A stretch of 31,440 nt of DNA, taken from assembly GCA_910585265.1 (NCBI GenBank), contig CAJUCA010000036.1, forward strand, positions 1 to 31,440, given 5' to 3'. Origin of the DNA: an uncultured Oscillospiraceae bacterium. Lineage in GTDB: Bacteria; Bacillota; Clostridia; Oscillospirales; Oscillospiraceae. Below are positions 1-6,759 of the stretch, piece by piece (position 1 is the first letter of the stretch; the number at the start of each line of letters is the position of its first letter). The translations under genes and the position numbers were made by a program. The notes below the pieces were generated by a model that saw nothing but the letters and a program-made list of their open reading frames with translations, was not told the DNA's origin and did not search any database.

Positions 1-1103
1 CCGGCGTGCCCATCTGCGACGGCGGCAAGCTCATCGGCATCATCACCAACCGGGACATGAAGTTCGAGACGGACATGAACCAGCTCATCGACAACGTGAT
101 GACCCGGGATCACCTGGTCACCGGGCCGGAGGGCACCACCCTGGACGAGGCCCGGGAGATCCTCCGCAAGCACAAGATTGAGAAGCTGCCCATCGTGGAC
201 GACCAGTTCCACCTGAAGGGGCTGATCACCATCAAGGACATCGAGAAGGCCCAGGTGTACCCCAACTCCGCCCGCGACGAGAAGGGGCGTCTGCTGGCGG
301 GGGCGGCCATCGGCGTCACCGCCGACGTGCTGGACCGGGTGGCGGCACTGGTGGAGGCGGGGGCGGACGTGCTCTGCCTGGACTCCGCCCACGGCCACTC
401 CCGGAACATTCTGGAGTGCGTCATGCGCATCAAGTCCCTGTACCCCGATGTGCAGCTGGTGGCGGGCAATGTGGCCACCGCCGATGGCACCCGCGCCCTC
501 ATCGAGGCGGGGGCGGACTGCGTGAAGATCGGCATCGGCCCCGGCTCCATCTGCACCACCCGGGTGGTGGCGGGCATCGGCGTGCCCCAGGTCACCGCCG
601 TGTTTGACGCGGCCCAGGTGGCGGCGGAGTACGATGTGCCCATCATCGCCGACGGCGGCATCAAGTACTCCGGCGACATCGCCAAGGCCATCGCCGCGGG
701 CGGCAATGTGGTGATGCTGGGCTCCCTGCTGGCGGGCTGTGAGGAGTCCCCCGGCGACACCGAGGTGTACCAGGGCCGCCAGTTCAAGGTCTACCGGGGC
801 ATGGGCTCCCTGGGGGCCATGTCCCAGGGCTCCAAGGACCGCTATTTCCAGCAGAACAACAAGAAGCTGGTGCCCGAGGGCGTGGAGGGCCGGGTGCCCT
901 ACAAGGGCCCGGTGGCGGACACCATCTACCAGATGATGGGCGGCCTGCGGGCGGGCATGGGCTACTGCGGCTGCGCCACCGTGGACGAGTTGCGCACCCG
1001 CGCCCAGTTCACCCAGATCACGGCGGCGGGGCTGAAGGAGTCCCACCCCCACGATATCTATATCACCAAGGAAGCCCCCAACTACACGCTGAATCCCCAA
1101 TAA
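1..1103 (+). CDS. guaB: Inosine-5'-monophosphate dehydrogenase, 5'-truncated by window edge
   Basis: Oxidises IMP to XMP with NAD+, the committed step of GMP synthesis, in the cytosol. The reading frame is open from the first bases, so the gene starts upstream; about 365 residues are visible against roughly 485-490 for the family, so the N-terminal part of the barrel is missing. What is visible: the end of CBS domain 1, a complete CBS domain 2 (ending near LITIKDIEKA), then the catalytic TIM-barrel half. The active-site loop GIGPGSICTTR holds the catalytic Cys (about residue 183 of the fragment), followed by DGGIKYSGD, the phosphate-binding GGNVVMLGSLLAG, the RGMGSLGAM flap region and the mobile-flap YKGPV. 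A strong hairpin terminator follows the TAA stop. Family assignment is certain; only the start is unknown. Confidence 0.97.
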   Translation, partial: GVPICDGGKLIGIITNRDMKFETDMNQLIDNVMTRDHLVTGPEGTTLDEAREILRKHKIEKLPIVDDQFHLKGLITIKDIEKAQVYPNSARDEKGRLLAGAAIGVTADVLDRVAALVEAGADVLCLDSAHGHSRNILECVMRIKSLYPDVQLVAGNVATADGTRALIEAGADCVKIGIGPGSICTTRVVAGIGVPQVTAVFDAAQVAAEYDVPIIADGGIKYSGDIAKAIAAGGNVVMLGSLLAGCEESPGDTEVYQGRQFKVYRGMGSLGAMSQGSKDRYFQQNNKKLVPEGVEGRVPYKGPVADTIYQMMGGLRAGMGYCGCATVDELRTRAQFTQITAAGLKESHPHDIYITKEAPNYTLNPQ

Positions 1104-1109
1104 GCAGAA

Positions 1110-1138
1110 CGCCCCCCGGTAAAACCGGGGGGCGCGTT
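1110..1138 (+). terminator. Intrinsic terminator after guaB
   Basis: Perfect 11-bp stem (CGCCCCCCGGT / ACCGGGGGGCG, loop AAA) starting 6 nt after the guaB stop, followed by a short GTTTGT tail. The tail is weak, so some read-through into the next gene is plausible. Confidence 0.85.
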
Positions 1139-1162
1139 TGTCACGAGAGGAGAGGGCCGAAC

Positions 1163-1495
1163 ATGAATGATGGATTGCAGCCACTGCGGCTCCATGCCGG
1201 GTGGAGCGTGGTGTTTAATGATTTCACTGAATACGATCCGGAGCGAGCTGGGGAGGGTGATGCCTTCTGCCTGCATGAGGATCTGCTTCAGCTGCGGCAC
1301 GAGAGGGCGGGGCTGGTGATCGACCTGGGCTGGTATCCAGATGGGGACAGGAACGGCCGCTATGTCCTGCTCCTTGTCCGGGGGCAGGACTGGGACGCCC
1401 CACTGGAACGGGCGGAGTCCCGGTCGAGGGATGGGATTGCCGGCCTCATCGGATGCTGGACAGACGAGGCGTTTTGGGGACGGTATGGGGGGTGA
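1163..1495 (+). CDS. Small uncharacterised protein (110 aa)
   Basis: I do not recognise a named family. The 110-residue product is soluble-looking: acidic, Trp-rich, no signal peptide and no membrane segment, beginning MNDGLQPLRLHAGWSV and ending WTDEAFWGRYGG. An AGGAGAGGG ribosome binding site lies 7 nt before the ATG, which supports real translation. The Trp/Gly/Asp-rich composition is reminiscent of small immunity-like or SMI1-type accessory proteins, but that is impression only. There is no room for a promoter between the guaB terminator and this start (about 25 nt), so expression would need read-through from guaB or a promoter inside guaB. Codon use matches the neighbours. Convergent with the SLOG gene, whose stop lies 16 bp away. 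Confidence 0.6.
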   Translation: MNDGLQPLRLHAGWSVVFNDFTEYDPERAGEGDAFCLHEDLLQLRHERAGLVIDLGWYPDGDRNGRYVLLLVRGQDWDAPLERAESRSRDGIAGLIGCWTDEAFWGRYGG

Positions 1496-1511
1496 TCTGC
1501 CGAGGGGCAGG

Positions 1512-2045
1512 TTACAAGGCCAGCCGCACAGCAGGGGCCTCGGGCCGCAGGGGGTCCAGCAGCAGGATCTCCAGCCCCCGGTCCATGGCGTAGTTCAGGG
1601 TGTACTGGGTGCCGCCGGAGGTGCCGTTGAACACCGCCAGCACCGCCCCCGCCCGGTCCACCAGGTAGCGGTCCCGGCGGTGCATACAGTAGCGGTCATA
1701 GTGCTGCTGTACCACCGTCTCCAGGTCGCAGCGGTCCAAGATATCCCGCCAGCGGCGGCGTTGTCCCTCCGGCCAGCGGTCGGCCTGGGTGGGGCAGGGG
1801 ACGGCCCCCTCCACCGTCAGATCCGGACAGCGTTCCCGCAGCTCCAACGCCGCCTCGGCGAAATAGAGGTCGCAGCCCATGGCCATGCCGGAGATGAAGT
1901 GCCGGTAGCCCTGGCGGTACAGGGACGCCAGCTCCCGCCCTATGCTGGCCCGCAGGGCGGCGCAGCGCGGATCGGCCTCGTCCAGTCCCCAGGGCAGCTT
2001 TTCCGGCCGGTGGCCGGTGAAGCAGCAGGTGCGGCCAGGTTCCAT
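1512..2045 (-). CDS. SLOG-fold (DUF1273/YpsA-like) protein
   Basis: About 177 residues, the usual size for this family. The N-terminus TCCFTGHRPEKLPWG is the hallmark of the DUF1273/YpsA branch of the SLOG superfamily (Rossmann-like, nucleotide- or nucleotide-derivative-binding). The second signature FISGMAMGCDLYFAEAAL lies near residue 60-75, and GGTQYTLNYAM near the C-terminus forms the other side of the pocket. Known members include B. subtilis YpsA, linked to cell division, and SLOG proteins proposed to sense or make nucleotide ligands in stress or conflict systems; the function here is unknown. I chose the ATG at 2045 because a GGGAGGG sequence precedes it by about 12 nt, while the upstream in-frame ATG at 2066 has no ribosome binding site and sits only about 9 nt from the predicted transcription start. 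It is monocistronic with its own operator-containing promoter. Confidence 0.85.
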   Translation of the reverse strand: MEPGRTCCFTGHRPEKLPWGLDEADPRCAALRASIGRELASLYRQGYRHFISGMAMGCDLYFAEAALELRERCPDLTVEGAVPCPTQADRWPEGQRRRWRDILDRCDLETVVQQHYDRYCMHRRDRYLVDRAGAVLAVFNGTSGGTQYTLNYAMDRGLEILLLDPLRPEAPAVRLAL

Positions 2046-2070
2046 GGCCACGCCAATCCCTCCCATCGTT

Positions 2071-2110
2071 GATATAGTACGATTGTACTATATCGGTGGG
2101 GAACAGTCAA
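2071..2110 (-). promoter_or_regulatory. Promoter with overlapping dyad operator for the SLOG gene
   Basis: On the minus strand, TTGACT (2110-2105) and TACAAT (2087-2082) are separated by 17 bp, a near-consensus sigma-A promoter. A perfect 10-bp inverted repeat, GATATAGTAC (2071-2080) and GTACTATATC (2085-2094), is centred on the -10 box with a 4-nt spacer. That geometry is typical of a dimeric HTH repressor operator. The regulator is not encoded next to it in the window and I cannot name its family. Confidence 0.7.
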
Positions 2111-2167
2111 GGGGGAATGGAACGCTCGTTCCAAAAAAGTTTCGACACAATCCGGCAAAAAAGGGGG

Positions 2168-2196
2168 TTGCAATTTTCCCGGTCCGGGGCTATAAT
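2168..2196 (+). promoter_or_regulatory. Sigma-A promoter for riboswitch-ribU transcript
   Basis: TTGCAA (2168-2173), 17-bp spacer, perfect TATAAT (2191-2196). The FMN aptamer begins about 25 nt after the -10 box. Confidence 0.85.
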
Positions 2197-2218
2197 ATGG
2201 GACGGAACAAGTGAATGA

Positions 2219-2333
2219 ATGTCTTCAGGGCGGGGTGAAACTCCCCACTGGCGGTAAAGTCCGCAACCCGCGAAAGCGGTGGACCCGGTGAAACTCCGGG
2301 ACCAACGGTTACAGTCCGGATGAAAGAAGACGC
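2219..2333 (+). ncRNA. FMN riboswitch (RFN element)
   Basis: Conserved RFN aptamer: closing stem P1 GTCTTC (2221-2226) / GAAGAC (2326-2331), the conserved AGGGCGGGGTGAAA-CTCC start, GCGGTAAAGTCCGC arm, CCGGTGAAACTCCGG arm, and the ACCAACGGTTACAGTCCGGATGA family 3' core. The RNA binds flavin mononucleotide and represses expression when flavin is plentiful. It sits directly in the leader of ribU, a riboflavin importer, its textbook target. Confidence 0.95.
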
Positions 2334-2357
2334 GCGGCCCCTCTTGAGGTAGTGTTG

Positions 2358-2383
2358 CGCCTGGAAGACAGTCTTTTCAGGCG
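2358..2383 (+). promoter_or_regulatory. Candidate expression-platform hairpin of the FMN riboswitch
   Basis: CGCCTG (2358-2363) pairs with CAGGCG (2378-2383), enclosing a second copy of the GAAGAC hexamer (2364-2369) and a GTCTTTT complement. Only three T residues follow, so it may control ribosome access (the ribosome binding site begins 14 nt later) rather than act as a full terminator. The duplicated GAAGAC could compete with the aptamer's P1 stem. The mechanism is inferred. Confidence 0.45.
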
Positions 2384-2411
2384 TTTCAGACTATTTCAGG
2401 AGGTTTTTGTT

Positions 2412-3134
2412 ATGTTGGAAAATTGGGGTAAGCTATGGGGAACCGTGCTGGACAATGTGCTGTATGTGCTGGTGTTTTTGATGATCTTTGCGGCCATCTT
2501 CGCGGTGGCTATGGCACTGGAAAAGCTGTGGCTCAAGCCAGAGAGACAGTCTCCCGCCCGCCGGGTGGCGTACATCGGCATTTTCGCCGCCATCGGCGCA
2601 ATTCTGGTGTATTTTGAGTTCCCGCTTCCCTTCGCCCCCGGCTTCTATGAGCTGGACTTTAGCTTCGTGCCGGAGCTGATCTGCTCCTTCTCCCTGGGCC
2701 CCATGGCCGGGGTGGTGTGCGCGCTGGTGAAGGAGCTGCTGAAGCTGCTGCTGCGTGGCACCACCACCGCCTTTGTGGGCGACCTATCCAATTTTGTGAT
2801 GGGCTGCGCTTTCATTCTCCCTGCGTCGGTGATCTACTATGCGAAGAAGTCCCGCAAGAGTGCCCTGATCGGCATGGGTGTGGGCACTGTGGTGCTGACG
2901 GCCTTCGGCAGTGTGTTCAATGCCTTCTACCTGATTCCCGCCTTCGCGGCACTGTTCAAGTGGCCGATTGACAAGATTGTGGCTATGGGCACCGAGATCA
3001 ACCCCGCTATTACCAGCGTCAACACCCTGGTGCTGTTCGCCGTGGTGCCCTTCAACCTGGTGAAGGGCGTGCTGGTATCGGCCATCACCTTCCTGCTGTA
3101 TAAGCACATTGAACGGCTGCTGAGAATGAAGTGA
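2412..3134 (+). CDS. ribU: Riboflavin ECF transporter S component RibU
   Basis: Substrate-binding membrane subunit (S component) of an energy-coupling-factor transporter, importing riboflavin together with the shared EcfA/A'/T module encoded elsewhere. The 240-residue product has an N-terminal membrane segment (about residues 15-37), then the RibU core beginning ARRVAYIGIFAAIGAILVYF, with the FELDFSFVPELI-type loop (here YELDFSFVPELICSFSLGP) and the KELLKLLLRGT motif followed by VGDLSNFVMG, both characteristic of RibU. Five to six hydrophobic segments follow to the C-terminus. The N-terminal extension of about 50 residues before the core is slightly longer than in the best-known RibU proteins. 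ATG at 2412 is chosen over the earlier in-frame start because TCAGGAGG lies 7 nt before it and the riboswitch platform lies in between. The upstream FMN riboswitch independently supports the substrate. Confidence 0.94.
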   Translation: MLENWGKLWGTVLDNVLYVLVFLMIFAAIFAVAMALEKLWLKPERQSPARRVAYIGIFAAIGAILVYFEFPLPFAPGFYELDFSFVPELICSFSLGPMAGVVCALVKELLKLLLRGTTTAFVGDLSNFVMGCAFILPASVIYYAKKSRKSALIGMGVGTVVLTAFGSVFNAFYLIPAFAALFKWPIDKIVAMGTEINPAITSVNTLVLFAVVPFNLVKGVLVSAITFLLYKHIERLLRMK

Positions 3135-3141
3135 CAGAACA

Positions 3142-3173
3142 AACGCCCCTCCGTTTTTCGGAGGGGCGTTTTT
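3142..3173. terminator. Bidirectional intrinsic terminator between ribU and the hydratase gene
   Basis: AACGCCCCTCCG / CGGAGGGGCGTT stem (12 bp) with a T-rich loop and flanking T/A runs on both sides, so it can serve ribU on the plus strand and the convergent hydratase gene on the minus strand. Confidence 0.88.
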
Positions 3174-3184
3174 CGCGCCGGGCG

Positions 3185-5404
3185 TCAGCCCTGGGCGTAG
3201 TAGTTGATGAGGCACCCGGCCAGAATGACGTCCCGCTCCTCCCGGGTGAGGCCGGGGAGGGAGAGGACCACGGAGGTCTCCCCGCCGTTGCGCAGGACGG
3301 CGGCGGTGATGGTCTCGCCGTCCCCCTCCAGCAGGGCGCGGATGCCGGGGAGGTAGACCCGGTCCCCCGGCAGCAGGCACAGCTTTTCCAGGTTGTCCGC
3401 CACGAAGGGCAGCATACCCCAGTTTACCACGTTGGAGCGGTACCGCTTGGTGGCGTACTCCGAGGCGATGTTGGCGCAGCCGCCCAGCACCCGCTGGCAG
3501 GAGGCGGCCTGCTCCCGGGCGGAGCCGTCCCCCGGCTTCAGGGCCATGATCAGGGAGCCCAGGCCGGTGCGGGCGGGGTCAAAGCGGCCCAGGGCCCGCT
3601 TGACCTCGGGGTCGGCGGGGTTCTGGCGGCGCAGACGCTCCACCACCTGGACGGCCTTGGCCCGGTGGACGTACTGGGGATCCTTCCGGGACAGGGCGAA
3701 CTCGGACAGCAGCAGGGGGTTGGAGCGGTAGGAGGAGGTTTCCCCGGAGGGGATCAGCTCGTCGGTGGTGGTGACGGGGTCGTAGATGGCGGAGCAGACC
3801 GTCAGCAGCAGGTTCTCGGGCAGGGGGATCTGCTCCGGCCAGTCGGCGATGTTGGGGCCGAACACCAGCTCCTCCCCGGCCTGGGGCCTGCCCACGCCGA
3901 AATAGACCCGGGACTGGTAGGGGTGGTCGTCATAGGCCCACTGCTCGTCGGGGCGGTCGGCGGGCACGTCGGGCAGCTCGTCCGCCCCGGTGAGGACGCC
4001 GCCCATCCGGGCAGTGGCGGCGATGGAGCGGGCGTCCATGAGGGCCACGTAGGAGATCTGCCCGTCCCCGGGCTTGGAGCCCTCCCGGTTGGGGAAGTTG
4101 CGGGTGGAGTGCCGGACGGAGAAGGCCCCGTTGGCGGGCACGTCCCCCGCCCCGAAGCAGGGCCCGCAGAAGCAGGAGCGGATGGAGGCCCCCGCCGCCA
4201 TGAGCTGGGCGATCGCGCCGCACCTGGTCAGCTCCAGGTTGATGGGCATGGAGCCGGGGTAGCAGGACAGCCAGAAGGCGTCGTGCCCGGTGGAGCAGCC
4301 CTTGAGGATCTCGGCGGCCCGCTTCAGGTTCTGGAAGGTGCCGCCGGAGCAGCCGGCAATGACGCCCTGATCCACCCGGAAGCGGCCGTCAAGGGCCTTG
4401 CGCAGCAGGGAGGGGGCGTTTTTCACCCCAAGCTGCTCCGCCGCGTCCACGTCCACCTGGTGGAGCAGGTCGGCCATGTTGGCCTTGAACTCCCGGATGG
4501 GGAAGGCGTTGGAGGGGTGGAAGGGCAGGGAGATCATGGGCTCCACCTTGTCCAGCTCCGCCGTCACCAGGCTGTCGTAGTACGCGCCGTCCGCCGGGGA
4601 AAGCTCCTGATAGCTGTCCCCCCGGCCCAGCAGGGTGAGAGCGGTTTTGGTCAGCCCGTCGGTCTGCCACACGGAGGACAGGCAGGTGGTCTCGGTGGTC
4701 ATCACGTCGATGCCGGAGCGGTAGTCCATGGACAGGCTGGCTACGCCGGGGCCGAAGAACTCCAGCACGGCGTTTTTCACCGCGCCGCTCTTGAAGACGG
4801 CCCCCACCAGGGCCAGGGCCACGTCCTGGGGGCCGACCCCGGGCCGGGGCGTCCCGGTGAGGTAGACGGCAATGATTTTGGGGTAGGCGATGTCGTAGGT
4901 CTTGCGGAGGAGCTGGCGGGCCAGCTCCGGGCCGCCCTCGCCCACAGCCATGCAGCCGTAGGCCCCGTACCGCGTATGGGAGTCGGAGCCGAGGATCATC
5001 TTGCCGGGGGCGGCGTACCGCTCCCGCATATAGGAGTGGATGACGGCCTGGTGGGCGGGGACGAACTCGCCGCCGTATTTCTTGGCGGCGGACAGGCCGA
5101 ACACGTGGTCGTCCTCGTTGATGGTGCCGCCCACGGCGCACAGGGAGTTGTGGCAGTTGGTGAGGACGTAGGGCAGGGGGAACTCCTTCATGCCGGAGGC
5201 CCTCGCGGTCTGGATGATGCCCACGTAGGTGATGTCGTGGGAGGCCATGGCGTCAAACCGGAGGGACAGGCGGTCCGGATCGCCGGATGTATTGTGGGCC
5301 ATGAGGATGGCGTGGGCCATGGTGCCCTCCCGGCCCTGGGGGTGCGGGGCAGGGGCGAAGCGGCCGTCCTGCCAGCGGACGGGGGCGTTCTGGATTGTGA
5401 TCAT
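3185..5404 (-). CDS. Aconitase-superfamily hydratase (2-methylene/hydroxyacid isomerase type)
   Basis: A 739-residue [4Fe-4S] hydro-lyase with both aconitase domains. The catalytic domain shows GSDSHTRYGAYG (139-150) and GEGG (155-158), cluster-ligand candidates C352 (GCSGG), C413 and C416 (CGPC), and NFPNREGSKPG (436-446) equivalent to the substrate-binding NR-FEGR loop. The C-terminal swivel domain carries GSAREQAA, matching the aconitase GSSREQAA active-site serine motif. The overall length and deviations from the AcnA/AcnB signatures resemble the YbhJ-like or generic 'hydratase' clade of clostridia, so citrate-isocitrate isomerisation is possible but not assured. ATG at 5404 is preferred: GGAAAGGA lies 10 nt upstream, whereas the longer frame start lacks a binding site. 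Monocistronic, ending at a shared terminator. No TCA-cycle neighbours help define the substrate. Confidence 0.85.
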   Translation of the reverse strand: MITIQNAPVRWQDGRFAPAPHPQGREGTMAHAILMAHNTSGDPDRLSLRFDAMASHDITYVGIIQTARASGMKEFPLPYVLTNCHNSLCAVGGTINEDDHVFGLSAAKKYGGEFVPAHQAVIHSYMRERYAAPGKMILGSDSHTRYGAYGCMAVGEGGPELARQLLRKTYDIAYPKIIAVYLTGTPRPGVGPQDVALALVGAVFKSGAVKNAVLEFFGPGVASLSMDYRSGIDVMTTETTCLSSVWQTDGLTKTALTLLGRGDSYQELSPADGAYYDSLVTAELDKVEPMISLPFHPSNAFPIREFKANMADLLHQVDVDAAEQLGVKNAPSLLRKALDGRFRVDQGVIAGCSGGTFQNLKRAAEILKGCSTGHDAFWLSCYPGSMPINLELTRCGAIAQLMAAGASIRSCFCGPCFGAGDVPANGAFSVRHSTRNFPNREGSKPGDGQISYVALMDARSIAATARMGGVLTGADELPDVPADRPDEQWAYDDHPYQSRVYFGVGRPQAGEELVFGPNIADWPEQIPLPENLLLTVCSAIYDPVTTTDELIPSGETSSYRSNPLLLSEFALSRKDPQYVHRAKAVQVVERLRRQNPADPEVKRALGRFDPARTGLGSLIMALKPGDGSAREQAASCQRVLGGCANIASEYATKRYRSNVVNWGMLPFVADNLEKLCLLPGDRVYLPGIRALLEGDGETITAAVLRNGGETSVVLSLPGLTREERDVILAGCLINYYAQG

Positions 5405-5448
5405 AAGTATGGTATCCTTTCCTACAGGCAATTTCCGTAACTTTTTTT

Positions 5449-5477
5449 AGTTTAGCAGATTGCCGGGAGAAAAGCAA
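5449..5477 (-). promoter_or_regulatory. Promoter of the hydratase gene
   Basis: Minus-strand TTGCTT (5477-5472), 17-bp spacer, TAAACT (5454-5449). Good spacing and position, about 45 nt upstream of the chosen start. Confidence 0.65.
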
Positions 5478-5597
5478 GAAAAGGAGAATATATTTTCACT
5501 CGCGTTTCCCCATTTCTCCTTTCGCCGGAACGCCCGCATATTTTTGCGCGGTTCCGTCAAAGCTATCCTCACATTCTAAAAAAAGGAGGCTTTCCCC

Positions 5598-6554
5598 GTG
5601 AAATCCCGCATCATAATTCTTTCCCTGTGTCTGGCCGGGGCGTTGGTCCTGCCCGCCATGGCCTTGACCAGCTCCACCGCCGATGTGGAGAACAACCCGC
5701 CCATCGCGGAAAACCTGACGCTGAAAACCTACAAGGGCGTGGCGATTGCCAGCCGCTTCGCCGCCGTGGACCCGGAGGGGGATCTGGTGACCTTCCAGGT
5801 GGTGGACAGCCCCGCCCGGGGGCAGGTGACCATGGACGAGAACGATCCCACCGCCTTCTGGTACACCCCCTACGAGGGCAAGAAGGGCAAGGACAGCTTC
5901 ACCTATGTGGCCATCGACGACAAGGGGAACCAGTCCGAGCCCGCCACGGTGAAGATCACCATTGAGAAGCAGAAAACCGCCGTGGCCTACTCCGACCTGG
6001 AGGGCAATTCCGCCCACTACGCCGCCCTGCGCCTGGCGGAGGCGGGGGTTTACACCGGTCGCAGGGTGGGGGACCTGTACTGCTTCGAGCCGGAGGGCGT
6101 GTTCAGCCGGGAGGAGTTCCTGGCCATGGCGATGACGGCGGCGGGGGCCGCGCCGCTGGAAAATGTGTCCCTCACCGGGTTCTATGACGATGGGAACATC
6201 TCCGCCTGGGCCAAGGGCTATGTGTCCGCCGCCCTGATCCAGGGCACCGTGGAGGGCAGCCCCAACCAGGCGGGCCAGGTGGTGTTTAACGGCGATGGTG
6301 CCGTCACCTGCGGCCAGGCGGCGGTGATCATCGACCGCCTGCTGGAGACGGGGGATGTGGCCACCTCCGCCGCCTTCTCCAAGGAGACCGCCCCCGCCTG
6401 GGCCTACCAGTCGGCGGTGAATATGGAGGCTGTGTCGGTGCTGTCCGGCGGGGCCGACCTGTCCGGGACGCTGAGCCGGGGCGAGGCGGCGGAGATGCTG
6501 TCCGCCATGCTGGATGTGCTGGAGTCCCGGGACACCAGCCGGTGGTTCTGGTAA
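5598..6554 (+). CDS. Secreted Ig/cadherin-like plus SLH-domain protein
   Basis: A 318-residue exported protein, probably attached to the cell-wall polymer through its SLH region. Residues 1-22 are a signal peptide (KSR, hydrophobic core, cleavage near PAMA-LTS). Residues about 32-125 form a beta-sandwich of the tandem cadherin/Ig-like type: NNPPIAENL start, DPEGDLVTFQVV, then FTYVAIDDKGNQSEPATVKITI. Residues about 130-315 contain degenerate SLH-like repeats (YSDLEGNSAHYAALRLAEAGV; FYDDGNISAWAKGYVSAAL; and a third containing LSRGEAAEMLSAML). Start codon is GTG, placed by AAGGAGG 8 nt upstream. Followed by a perfect 13-bp terminator, so it is a single-gene unit. The ligand or partner cannot be inferred. 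A clear promoter was not found in the 120 bp upstream. Confidence 0.85.
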   Translation: MKSRIIILSLCLAGALVLPAMALTSSTADVENNPPIAENLTLKTYKGVAIASRFAAVDPEGDLVTFQVVDSPARGQVTMDENDPTAFWYTPYEGKKGKDSFTYVAIDDKGNQSEPATVKITIEKQKTAVAYSDLEGNSAHYAALRLAEAGVYTGRRVGDLYCFEPEGVFSREEFLAMAMTAAGAAPLENVSLTGFYDDGNISAWAKGYVSAALIQGTVEGSPNQAGQVVFNGDGAVTCGQAAVIIDRLLETGDVATSAAFSKETAPAWAYQSAVNMEAVSVLSGGADLSGTLSRGEAAEMLSAMLDVLESRDTSRWFW

Positions 6555-6565
6555 GAGACGCGGAG

Positions 6566-6600
6566 CGCGCCCCCATCCCAGATGGATGGGGGCGCGTTTT
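6566..6600 (+). terminator. Intrinsic terminator after the Ig/SLH gene
   Basis: Perfect 13-bp stem CGCGCCCCCATCC / GGATGGGGGCGCG, 5-nt loop, TTTT tail. Confidence 0.93.
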
Positions 6601-6656
6601 GATCGGCTGTTTCAGAGGGGGAGGAGAGGGCGGATTGTAGAAATGGGCAAAAATGA

Positions 6657-6685
6657 TTGACAGGATCTGGAAATCATAGTACAAT
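6657..6685 (+). promoter_or_regulatory. Sigma-A promoter for the EAL-PAS gene
   Basis: Consensus TTGACA (6657-6662), 17-bp spacer, TACAAT (6680-6685), about 75 nt before the start codon. Among the best promoters in the window, arguing that the downstream gene is or recently was expressed. Confidence 0.85.
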
Positions 6686-6759
6686 TTGTATACGGGCGGA
6701 TTACCCGCTGTGTACCTGACAACTGAATCGGCTCCATGAAAACATAGGGGGAATGGATC

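Noticed and set aside
3131..5440. Very long plus-strand open frame opposite the hydratase gene
   Set aside because: Gly/Val/His-rich translation with no domain, a GC-rich shadow of a well-conserved enzyme on the other strand. Similar shadows opposite the EAL-PAS gene, the esterases, the NhaC-type gene and argG were dropped for the same reason.
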